Shown: in pieces, positions 34,871 to 42,767 of the stretch | Position numbering within the stretch: the first letter of the stretch is position 1 | How the letters are laid out: the number at the start of each line of letters is the position of its first letter | From: Bacteroidota bacterium | Lineage (GTDB): Bacteria; Bacteroidota; Bacteroidia; Chitinophagales; Chitinophagaceae | Assembly: GCA_018266575.1 (NCBI GenBank) | Contig: JAFEAE010000018.1 | Location: forward strand, 124,001 to 188,000 | DNA length: 64,000 nt | Direction: 5' to 3' | Program-made: the position numbers and the translations under genes | Notes under the pieces: model-generated | Told to the model about the DNA's origin: nothing | The model's database searches: none | Seen by the model: only the letters and a program-made list of their open reading frames with translations

Positions 34871-35812
34871 TTATACAACGGGTTTAATTCCTAATCGTTC
34901 ACACCAGCCAAGAAAACTGTTATGAATTTCATCCAACGTTTTTTTCTGATCAGCAGTAAGTTCCAGAACATGCACCCTGCTTATTGTTTCTATTGGCAAC
35001 CCTCTTTTCTGTAAAAAATATTTTGCACTTAATGGATAAGCCTGGTGGATTAACGGGTCAACACGCGTTATCTCTGCCTGTAACCATTTTACTTCTTCCT
35101 GTTTTTCCGGGTTAGTAGCATTCTTGCATAACCATACTAATATCTCCGGGTAAAAATTGCCTGATATAGAAGACATCCCCTTTGCGCCCATCTTCAATGA
35201 ATACAAAGCATTCGGTGTGTGTGCGTCATAAAATTCAAGGCTGTTATTTTTCATTGCTGCAAGCACATCAAGCTTTGCCTTTACATTCTCATGTGTGATA
35301 GATGTGTCTTTATGATAGGTCAACCGGTTAGCGGTTAATAAGGTTTTGAAAGTAGCTGCATCAATAATTCTTTTATAAGGTGCAGGGCATTCGTACATTC
35401 CCAACGGAATATTTCCAGTCAGAGAAAACATTTTTTCAAAATTGTTCAGCAACGCATCATTGCTCTCTTCAATTTTTGCAAAATGACTGGTGATCATAAT
35501 TGCTGCAACAATTCCGGTATCATAAAGCTTGGATGTAAAAGCTGCTTTATCTTCAATAATTGGCCCAAAAGAACTTGTGGCAACTACAGGCACTGCGCCG
35601 TTTACATGGGCAACAATATGTTTGGTGAGCCTGAGCCGTTCATCTTCTGTAATGCTGAACATTTCACTGCTAAGGCAATTGGCAAAAAGCCCGTCCACCC
35701 CAGCAGCTAAATAAAAATCAGTCAAACTTGACAGGGCGTTTAGATCCACATCCATTTTGTGGTTATAAGGGGTGATCATCACCGGAACAAATTTTTTTTC
35801 CAAAGCGGTCAT
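34871..35812 (-). CDS. N-acetylneuraminate lyase-like aldolase (cytoplasmic)
   Basis: A 313-residue protein of the DHDPS/NAL family without a signal peptide. The Schiff-base Lys lies in LTYHKDTS (about residue 166), and the catalytic Tyr in LGMYECPAPY (about 138). The usual GxxGE motif at the barrel entrance is replaced by NCLSSEM. It would cleave sialic acid or a related 2-keto acid into pyruvate and an amino sugar. A symporter follows on the same strand, and a Tat-exported paralogue is at 37862. The altered GxxGE region leaves the exact substrate open. Confidence 0.8.
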   Translation of the reverse strand: MTALEKKFVPVMITPYNHKMDVDLNALSSLTDFYLAAGVDGLFANCLSSEMFSITEDERLRLTKHIVAHVNGAVPVVATSSFGPIIEDKAAFTSKLYDTGIVAAIMITSHFAKIEESNDALLNNFEKMFSLTGNIPLGMYECPAPYKRIIDAATFKTLLTANRLTYHKDTSITHENVKAKLDVLAAMKNNSLEFYDAHTPNALYSLKMGAKGMSSISGNFYPEILVWLCKNATNPEKQEEVKWLQAEITRVDPLIHQAYPLSAKYFLQKRGLPIETISRVHVLELTADQKKTLDEIHNSFLGWCERLGIKPVV

Positions 35813-35899
35813 AAGGGATTATTTTTTCTCAGGAATACTCATTAAAAATGGGCCTTTAAAATTAGCGATACAAGATAAAAATAATGAAATATAGTTTTA

Positions 35900-35933
35900 T
35901 TTGCTGTTTTTTGCTTTTTTTTATTTACTTTTC
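35900..35933 (+). promoter_or_regulatory. Candidate promoter of the sialidase-like operon
   Basis: TTTG (35900-35903) and TACTTTTC (35926-35933, one mismatch to TAnnTTTG) are spaced by 22 bases as in Bacteroidota -33/-7 promoters. The predicted start is about 45 bases upstream of the ATG at 35984. It lies in the 171-base divergent region shared with the lyase-like gene. Confidence 0.35.
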
Positions 35934-35983
35934 ATGCAGAAACGCGCAATTCGGCTACTTAAATCAGAAATGGTATTTGCTAT

Positions 35984-37165
35984 ATGAGACTTATTATTCC
36001 ATTTTTTCTTTTGGTTTCGCTTCGGTTAGTTGCCCAACCTACAACTGAAAAAGCTCCTGTAGCTTTTGAAACGCTTATTTTTCCTGTACAGCCTCAGCAT
36101 ACACATGGCAGTAGCATTGTGAGCTTACCCAATGGCGATATTCTTGCAGCCTGGTTCCAGGGCAGTGGCGAACGTAGTTCTGACGATGTAAAAATTATGG
36201 GGGCACGTTTGAAGAAAGGATCAAAACAGTGGTCGGCTCCTTTCTTAATGGCGGATTCATATAATTTACCGGATTGCAATCCGGTTTTATTTCTAAACAA
36301 TCATGATAAATTATTTCTTGTCTGGATCACCGTGCTGGCGCATAAATGGGAATGTTCCGTTCTCAAATGCCGCACTTCTGTTAACTATGAAGGCAATGGA
36401 GCACCCGCTTGGAATTGGCAGGACAATATTTTATTAGCACCCAATGATAGTTTTGCCATCGATGCTGCGGCTAAATTCAAACAACTCCCGTCCACACATA
36501 CAGGCTTTGCTTCTTATGCCCCTAAGTATGATGAGATGATTATTGAAGCAAGCAAAGATTTTACAAAAAGAAGTACGGGATGGATGACAAGAATAAAACC
36601 GTTGAAATTAAATAGTAGTAGAATATTGCTGCCGCTGTATTCAGACGGGTATAATTTTTCATTGATCGCTATTTCTGATGATGATGGCGATACATGGCGT
36701 GCAAGCCATCCCATCATTGGCAGGGGAAATGTGCAGCCGGCATTGGTGCAAAAGAAAAACGGAAACGTATTTGCGTTCATGCGGGATAATGGCGATGCGC
36801 CGGCGCATGTTCAATTCAGCGAATCTTCAGATAACGGCGAAACCTGGGCTGCCGCTCAGAAAACAGATATTCCTAATGAAGCAAGTGTGGAATTAATTGT
36901 AATGAATGACGGAAGATGGGCTTACGTAGGAAATGATGAAGATGACGGCAGGTACAGATTGAGTATTTATTTATCCGACGACGAAGGAAAAACATGGAAA
37001 TGGAAAAGGACATTGGAAAATGCAGGAAAGAATGAAGGAAGATTTTCTTATCCATGCCTTATCCAAACCAGAGATGGTTTATTGCACATCACCTATTCGT
37101 ATTCGGTAGGAAAAAACAGTGAAGCGATAAAATATGTTGAGCTGGATCCGAAGTTGATCAATTAA
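35984..37165 (+). CDS. Sialidase-like BNR-repeat protein, exported
   Basis: A 393-residue six-bladed propeller protein with a signal peptide (ending RLVAQ). Three Asp-box motifs are visible: SDDDGDTW, SSDNGETW and SDDEGKTW. The N-terminal HGSSIVSLPNGDILAAWFQG and the overall pattern match the BNR_2 sialidase superfamily. I cannot identify the FRIP arginine motif of classical GH33 with confidence, so sialidase activity is not proven. It leads a plus-strand run of exported proteins and is divergent from the lyase/symporter pair, which supports release of sialic acid from host or microbial glycans. Confidence 0.78.
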   Translation: MRLIIPFFLLVSLRLVAQPTTEKAPVAFETLIFPVQPQHTHGSSIVSLPNGDILAAWFQGSGERSSDDVKIMGARLKKGSKQWSAPFLMADSYNLPDCNPVLFLNNHDKLFLVWITVLAHKWECSVLKCRTSVNYEGNGAPAWNWQDNILLAPNDSFAIDAAAKFKQLPSTHTGFASYAPKYDEMIIEASKDFTKRSTGWMTRIKPLKLNSSRILLPLYSDGYNFSLIAISDDDGDTWRASHPIIGRGNVQPALVQKKNGNVFAFMRDNGDAPAHVQFSESSDNGETWAAAQKTDIPNEASVELIVMNDGRWAYVGNDEDDGRYRLSIYLSDDEGKTWKWKRTLENAGKNEGRFSYPCLIQTRDGLLHITYSYSVGKNSEAIKYVELDPKLIN

Positions 37166-37244
37166 AAAATAATTCACAAGATGCACATGGGCATCCCTCT
37201 CCATCGGAGAAAGAATGAGGGTGAGGCTACAATAATTAAAAAAT

Positions 37245-37856
37245 ATGGATCATAACATAAAATCAAAAATCATTTCACTTACCTGCTTCATTATGGTTGC
37301 ATGCATTCATGTGCATGCGCAACAACTTCCTTCTGAAAAAAAAATTGATCAATGGGTTAAGAAAAGAGAATGGGCAAATGGTCTTACATTAAACCTGCAT
37401 CCTTCAGTGAACAAGGACTCCTTTTATGTAGCATATCGCCGGAATAAAAATTTATGGGATGCAGCATTCGCATTTTTGAGAAATGTGAATTTAGAAGAAC
37501 TTAAACCGGGCAGGTATCCGATCATAGGCGAACAGGTTTTTGCAAGTGTAACAGAAGCACCTTCGCATAATAAAGAAGATGTAAAATGGGAATCGCATAA
37601 AAATTATATCGACCTGCAATATATTATCAGGGGAAAAGAATTGATTGGTGTTGCCGATACTTCAAAAGCAGTTATTATCAAACCTTATACTGTAGATGTG
37701 ATCAATTACAATGCAGAAGGAAAATATTATACAGGTGAACAAGGTGAGTTTTTTTTATTTTTTCCAAACAATGCACATCGGCCCACTATAAAAATTGATG
37801 GGTATGATGTGGTGAAGAAAATTGTGATAAAAATCCAGACAGCGAAAACAGAATAA
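37245..37856 (+). CDS. YhcH/NanQ-like protein with signal peptide
   Basis: A 203-residue protein. The core (about 45-198) is the YhcH/YjgK/YiaL (DUF386) cupin-like family: ESHKNYIDLQYIIRGKELIG, PNNAHRPTI and KIVIKI near the C-terminus, with metal-ligand His and Glu residues. E. coli YhcH (NanQ) speeds up anomer conversion of sialic acid. Unlike that cytoplasmic protein, this one begins with a charged stretch and a hydrophobic signal peptide ending HVHAQQ, so it is predicted to be exported. It ends 5 bases before the Tat-exported lyase-like gene. Confidence 0.85.
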   Translation: MDHNIKSKIISLTCFIMVACIHVHAQQLPSEKKIDQWVKKREWANGLTLNLHPSVNKDSFYVAYRRNKNLWDAAFAFLRNVNLEELKPGRYPIIGEQVFASVTEAPSHNKEDVKWESHKNYIDLQYIIRGKELIGVADTSKAVIIKPYTVDVINYNAEGKYYTGEQGEFFLFFPNNAHRPTIKIDGYDVVKKIVIKIQTAKTE

Positions 37857-37861
37857 ATAAT

Positions 37862-38917
37862 ATGCAAACAAAAAATAAAATAGCAAGAAGGGACTTTGTA
37901 GGAACCGTAGCCGCAGGCATTTTAGGAGTTGCATTGCCGGGAAGTGCAATTGCAAAAATATTTTCTGAAAATACATATAAACGTTTTGTGAGTGATAAAA
38001 AATATGTGCCGGTGATGATCACTCCTTATAAACAAAACGGCCAGATCGATTTCGATGCACTTTCAAAATTGATCGGGTTGTACACAGCAGCCGGAGCAAA
38101 AGGTTTTTTTGCAAACTGCGCCAGCAGCGAAATGTATGCGCTTTCACCCGAAGAAAGATTGGCATTGACAAAATATGTGGTGAAACACGCAGGCAAAAAT
38201 ATGTCTGTTGTTTCAACGGGTTCTTTCGGCGAAACACTGAATGAAAAAGCGGAGTTTACAAAAAAGATTTATGATACCGGAGTGAACGGAGTCATAACGA
38301 TCACAAGCCATTTTGCAAAACAAGATGAGAGCGATGATGTGCTGATGAAAAACTATGATGCTTTTTTTCAACTCACAAAAAATATCCCTCTCGGAACTTA
38401 TGAATGCCCTTCGCCTTACAAGCGTGTATTGACTCCTGAAGTTTTTACTTTTTTATTGAAGAGTGGAAGAATGGTTTATCACAAAGACACAACGATAGAT
38501 TTTGATAAGGTAAAAGTGAAAATTGAATTAGCTAAAAATTCGAAGCTCGAATTTTATGACGCATGTATTGCCAATACCATGTATTCGTTGCAGGCCGGAG
38601 CAAGAGGCATGTCTCCGATCTGCGGAAACCTGTATCCTGAAATTGTTGCGTGGATGTGTGCCAATTCCACAAATCCTGACAGGCAGGAAGATGTGAAATA
38701 TATCCAGCAACAGTTAACAAGAACAGAAGACCTGATCGGGCAGAATTATCCGCTGAGTGCAAAATATTTTTTGCATAAAAGAGGTTTGCCGATCGAATTG
38801 ATAAGCCGCACAAATAAAGAACCATTGACCGATAAACAAAAAGAAGTGCTGGATGACGTGTATAAAACTTTTTTAGGATGGTGTGAAAGGATCAACATTA
38901 AACCTGTGCAGGTTTAA
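37862..38917 (+). CDS. N-acetylneuraminate lyase-like aldolase with Tat signal
   Basis: A 351-residue DHDPS/NAL-family protein that resembles the 313-aa copy at 34871 along its whole length but has an extra ~45 N-terminal residues. These read ARRDFVGTVAAGILGVALPG and AIAKIF, a twin-arginine-type signal. The Schiff-base Lys is in MVYHKDTT and the Tyr in LGTYECPSPY; the GxxGE motif is replaced by NCASSEM, as in the paralogue. Aldolases of this family are normally cytoplasmic. An exported copy next to a sialidase-like and an exported NanQ-like protein suggests extracytoplasmic cleavage or sensing of a sialic-acid-like sugar. Confidence 0.82.
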   Translation: MQTKNKIARRDFVGTVAAGILGVALPGSAIAKIFSENTYKRFVSDKKYVPVMITPYKQNGQIDFDALSKLIGLYTAAGAKGFFANCASSEMYALSPEERLALTKYVVKHAGKNMSVVSTGSFGETLNEKAEFTKKIYDTGVNGVITITSHFAKQDESDDVLMKNYDAFFQLTKNIPLGTYECPSPYKRVLTPEVFTFLLKSGRMVYHKDTTIDFDKVKVKIELAKNSKLEFYDACIANTMYSLQAGARGMSPICGNLYPEIVAWMCANSTNPDRQEDVKYIQQQLTRTEDLIGQNYPLSAKYFLHKRGLPIELISRTNKEPLTDKQKEVLDDVYKTFLGWCERINIKPVQV

Positions 38918-39007
38918 TTTAGTGTATGCGTCGGCGTTAGATATTATCCGTTGAAAAAACCGCTTAAAGTTCTCTTAAAAATTTATATAATAATAAAATG
39001 ATCAGCT

Positions 39008-40453
39008 ATGCCACTCAAAAAAAGTGAAATTTCACGGAGAAAATTTGTCAAAGATGCATCTGTTGCTTTAGGCGGAATCATGATTGTTCCCCGTCATGTA
39101 CTTGGGCGCGGTTTCGTTGCCCCAAGTGATAAATTGAATATTGCCGGCATTGGTGCAGGCGGTAAAGGGGAAGATGACCTGAACCAATTCTCAAAAAGCC
39201 CGAATGCGAATATTGTCGCGTATGTTGATGTAGATGAAAGCCGCATTACAAAAACGAAAGAGCGTTTTCCGAAAGCAAAATATTACAAAGATTTCCGGGA
39301 GATGCTTGATAAGGAACATAAAAATATTGATGCATGCTCTGTATCCACTCCCGATAATATTCACGCAATAGCAGCGCTTACTGCAATGTCGTTAGGCAAA
39401 CACGTGTATTGCCAGAAACCACTGACGCATGATATTTATGAAGCACGTCTGATGGCTGTTGCTGCAAAAAAATATAAAGTGGTTACACAAATGGGCAACC
39501 AGGGTGGATCAAGCGATGGCGTTCGTCAGGCAAAAGAAATGTATGATGCAGGAATGCTCGGTGATGTACATACCGTGCAGGTTTGGACGAACCGCCCGAT
39601 ATGGCCGCAGGGATTGCCAACGCCAACAGGAAAATTTGATGTGCCGAAAACATTGGACTGGAACCTTTGGATCGGCCCTGGAAAATATGTTGATTATAAT
39701 CCTGCGTATCATCCATGGAGCTGGCGTGGATGGAGCGCTTACGGCACAGGCGCGTTAGGCGATATGGCTTGCCACATGATGGACCCGGTATTCAGGTTGT
39801 TGCCTATTGATTTTCCAACAGAAGTTGAGTGTAGCATTCCCACAACATGGGTTGATGGTAAGGAAGCAAAATATCCCGATGGGTTTCCTTCTGCTTCAAT
39901 GATACATTTGAAATATCCGCGTAAGGATGGCAAAGGAGAAATAAAAGTATCATGGTATGACGGCGGATTGTTGCCTAACCTTCCTGATGAATTAGCAGAT
40001 GGTGAACAATTCGGCGGAGATGATGGCGGTTGTTTATTCATCGGCACAAAAGGAAAATTAATGGTGGATTGTTATGGAGAAAGGCCAAGATTGTTGCCAA
40101 CAAAACAAATGGCACAGCTAACATTACCGCCGCAAACACTTAAACGTGTTCCTGAAGGGCACTATATACAATGGGTAAATGCTTGTATTGCCGGTTACGG
40201 AAATGGAATAACAAGTTCCCCATTTGAATATGCAGGCCCGTTCACAGAAAGTATTTTGATCGGCAACCTTGCTATCAGGTCGTGGATACTTTCTACAGGA
40301 AAAGATAAAGACGGCGATGATATTTATGGAGGAAGAAAAAGATTGATGTGGGATGCGAAAAATATGCGCATCACAAATTTCGATGAAGCCAATCAGTTTG
40401 TAAGAAGAAATTACCGCGAAGGATGGAGCCTTCCTTCAGGATTAACAATCTGA
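39008..40453 (+). CDS. Gfo/Idh/MocA oxidoreductase with Tat signal
   Basis: A 481-residue protein. SRRKFVKDASVALGGIMIV is a twin-arginine signal. The Rossmann fold starts with NIAGIGAGGKG (about residue 43), and the conserved QKPLTHD replaces the usual EKP. The C-terminal bacterial-type oxidoreductase domain includes MGNQGGSSDGVRQAKE and DMACHMMDPVF. Relatives carry NAD(P) in the folded state before Tat export and act on sugars. It is 90 bases after the exported aldolase on the same strand. The substrate is not known. Confidence 0.87.
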   Translation: MPLKKSEISRRKFVKDASVALGGIMIVPRHVLGRGFVAPSDKLNIAGIGAGGKGEDDLNQFSKSPNANIVAYVDVDESRITKTKERFPKAKYYKDFREMLDKEHKNIDACSVSTPDNIHAIAALTAMSLGKHVYCQKPLTHDIYEARLMAVAAKKYKVVTQMGNQGGSSDGVRQAKEMYDAGMLGDVHTVQVWTNRPIWPQGLPTPTGKFDVPKTLDWNLWIGPGKYVDYNPAYHPWSWRGWSAYGTGALGDMACHMMDPVFRLLPIDFPTEVECSIPTTWVDGKEAKYPDGFPSASMIHLKYPRKDGKGEIKVSWYDGGLLPNLPDELADGEQFGGDDGGCLFIGTKGKLMVDCYGERPRLLPTKQMAQLTLPPQTLKRVPEGHYIQWVNACIAGYGNGITSSPFEYAGPFTESILIGNLAIRSWILSTGKDKDGDDIYGGRKRLMWDAKNMRITNFDEANQFVRRNYREGWSLPSGLTI

Positions 40454-40518
40454 TTTCTTTTCAACCACTCTTTGATTTTTTCAGTGAGTGGTTGATTCAT
40501 AAAATAATACTGAGAAAA

Positions 40519-41967
40519 ATGAATACTGTGTACAAAAAAATCCTTGCTGCAATTCATCATTCAAAAAAATGGTGTGTTATGATTTTGTACACAACATTTT
40601 TTAATACGGTATGTGGCCAGACATTAGATAACGAATTCAAAGAGCCATTGAAAGATGTGCTTACGGAAATTCAATCGCGATATCAAATATCTATTGAATA
40701 TGCAGATGATCTTGTAAAAGACAAATGGGTCAGTTTTGCCAGGTGGAGATTCAGGCCGGATGCAGAACAAACGCTTCAGAATATTTTATCATTGAATGAT
40801 ATCGTTTTTGAAAAACAGTCTTCAGGAAAATATAAACTGCACTCATTCGATTATTATGAACAAACACCTGAAGAAGGAGTGGCGCAGTTGAAAATGTTGG
40901 CAGGTAAATACAATAACAAAGCCGAATGGGAAAACAGGAAGAATGAATTGCGCTCATGCATCATGTCAACATTGGCAGTTAAAAATTTTCCTGATCATCT
41001 TGCTTCAGCGCCGATACTTACACCGGTGAGGATCTACGATGATTATTCGGTGCAGAATTTTGCGCTGGAAACTTTGCCGGGTGTATATATCTGCGGCTCG
41101 ATTTATAAGCCGAGAAGAATAAAAGGAAAGATACCTGTTGTGTTCAATCCTGACGGCCATTTTGAAGGCGCACGCTATCGTCCCGATTGTCAATATAGAG
41201 CAGCTACACTTGCAAGAATGGGAATGATTTCTGTTACGTATGATTTGTTTGGTTTTAAATGCGAATCATTATTACAGGTTGATGCTTCTGCACATTACAA
41301 AAGTCATGTGCAGCCTTTACAAGTGATCAGTGCCATGCGAATATTTGATTTTATTTTGTCAATGAAAGAGGCCGACACCACACGTGTTGCTATAACTGGT
41401 GCTTCTGGTGGTGGAAGTCAGGCGATGTTGATGACTGCAGTTGACAACCGGATCAAATTAAGTGTGCCTGTAGTCATGATGTCTTCATATTTCGCAGGAG
41501 GTTGTCCATGCGAAAGCGGAATGGGAATTCATTTGTGCGGTGAAGGAACAAACAATGTGGAGATCGCTGCATTGGCCGCACCACGGCCGCAATTAGTGAT
41601 CTCTGACGGGCATGACTGGACGAAATATGTTCCTGTAAATGATTTTCCTTTCCTGCAACGTATCTACAATTTCTATGGAAACTCGGATGATGTTGAAAAT
41701 GTTCACTTAGCGAATGAGGTTCATGATTATGGCCCTTCAAAAAGACAGGCGATGTATGCATTTGTTGTAAAACATTTTCATCTCGTTCCTTCTTCATTGA
41801 AAAATGCGGATGGAACATATTCTGAAAAAGGGGTTGTGATTGAAAAAGAGGATGCGTTGAAAACATTTGGTGCAGATGGTTCCGGCTTGCCTGCAAATGC
41901 TTTGAAAGGATGGGATAAGATTGAAACGCTAATCAAACATTATATGAGGGGGGATAACAATAATTAA
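40519..41967 (+). CDS. Exported esterase with N-terminal STN domain
   Basis: A 482-residue protein. After a signal segment (to about residue 35, FNTVCGQ) comes an STN-type domain (about 37-105: FKEPLKDVLTEIQSRYQIS, then VSFARWRFRPDAEQTLQNIL), usually found at the N-terminus of TonB signal-transducing receptors. The rest is an alpha/beta hydrolase of the acetyl-xylan-esterase kind, with nucleophile Ser296 in TGASGGGS and a late His in EVHDYGPSK. It may de-O-acetylate sialic acids or other glycans. An earlier ATG at 40423 overlaps the previous gene and is rejected; 40519 starts MNTVYKK. Confidence 0.8.
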   Translation: MNTVYKKILAAIHHSKKWCVMILYTTFFNTVCGQTLDNEFKEPLKDVLTEIQSRYQISIEYADDLVKDKWVSFARWRFRPDAEQTLQNILSLNDIVFEKQSSGKYKLHSFDYYEQTPEEGVAQLKMLAGKYNNKAEWENRKNELRSCIMSTLAVKNFPDHLASAPILTPVRIYDDYSVQNFALETLPGVYICGSIYKPRRIKGKIPVVFNPDGHFEGARYRPDCQYRAATLARMGMISVTYDLFGFKCESLLQVDASAHYKSHVQPLQVISAMRIFDFILSMKEADTTRVAITGASGGGSQAMLMTAVDNRIKLSVPVVMMSSYFAGGCPCESGMGIHLCGEGTNNVEIAALAAPRPQLVISDGHDWTKYVPVNDFPFLQRIYNFYGNSDDVENVHLANEVHDYGPSKRQAMYAFVVKHFHLVPSSLKNADGTYSEKGVVIEKEDALKTFGADGSGLPANALKGWDKIETLIKHYMRGDNNN

Positions 41968-42010
41968 ATTTTCAAAAGCGGGGAATCATTTTTAACAGAG
42001 GGTTTCGGCT

Positions 42011-42029
42011 CCCTCTCCATTGGAGAGGG
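42011..42029. repeat. CCCTCTCC-ATT-GGAGAGGG hairpin
   Basis: A perfect 8-bp stem with a 3-base loop in the 112-base gap before the DUF1080 gene, followed by GGTTGGGG. A degenerate copy of the same word (CCCTCTCCATCGGAGAA) lies at 37195-37211 before the YhcH-like gene. Probably a dispersed repeat of the genome; it could also terminate or attenuate transcription. Confidence 0.65.
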
Positions 42030-42079
42030 TTGGGGTTGGGTTAAATTAATTTATAATAAACAAACCGAAAATAAAAAGT

Positions 42080-42721
42080 ATGAAAAGAATAATTTTTTTC
42101 AGTGTTGCTTTCTGCAGCCTGCTTGCATTATCAATTGTATTTGCACAGAACAACAGCGGATGGATATCTTTGTTTGATGGTAAAACACTTAACGGCTGGA
42201 AGGCTGGAAAAAATGCAGAAACATTTCATGTAGACAGTGGTGCGATCATTGTGCATGGAAACACTTCTCATTTGTATTATACGGGAAATTTTCACAATCA
42301 TGATTTTAAGAATTTTGAATTCAAAGCAAAGGTGATGACGTTCCCGCATGCAAACTCAGGAATTTATTTTCACTCTCAATACCAGGAAGCAGGCTTCCCC
42401 GATCATGGTTATGAAGTGCAGGTAAACAATTCGCATTCGGATGATGTGCGTACCGGTAGCTTGTATGATATTGTTGATGTAAAAGATTTGTGGGTAAAGG
42501 ATAATGAGTGGTTCACAGAATATATTAAAGTACAGGGAAAAAGGGTCATCGTAAAAATCAACAATACTGTTGTTGTTGACTATACAGAGCCGGAGCATCC
42601 CCTGCGCGACACTGCTTCTCATCCTTTCCGTTATATTTTGCATGGCACATTTGCATTACAGGGCCACGATCCGGGAAGCGTTGTTTATTTCAAAGATATT
42701 ATGGTAAGGCCTCTGCCTTAA
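42080..42721 (+). CDS. DUF1080 (3-keto-disaccharide hydrolase-like) protein, exported
   Basis: A 213-residue protein with a signal peptide (ending SIVFAQ) and one DUF1080 jelly-roll domain: WISLFDGKTLNGWKAG at the N-terminus, HANSGIYFHSQYQ, GYEVQVNN and LYDI in the middle. Members of this family cleave 3-keto-glycosides or bind glycans. It follows the esterase by 112 bases and precedes the TIM-barrel gene by 46. A Gfo/Idh oxidoreductase upstream that could produce a 3-keto sugar makes a hydrolytic role plausible, but this is inferred. Confidence 0.88.
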   Translation: MKRIIFFSVAFCSLLALSIVFAQNNSGWISLFDGKTLNGWKAGKNAETFHVDSGAIIVHGNTSHLYYTGNFHNHDFKNFEFKAKVMTFPHANSGIYFHSQYQEAGFPDHGYEVQVNNSHSDDVRTGSLYDIVDVKDLWVKDNEWFTEYIKVQGKRVIVKINNTVVVDYTEPEHPLRDTASHPFRYILHGTFALQGHDPGSVVYFKDIMVRPLP

Positions 42722-42767
42722 CATACGCATTCATAACAGCTGTCTCAATAAATCATTTGTACTGGCG

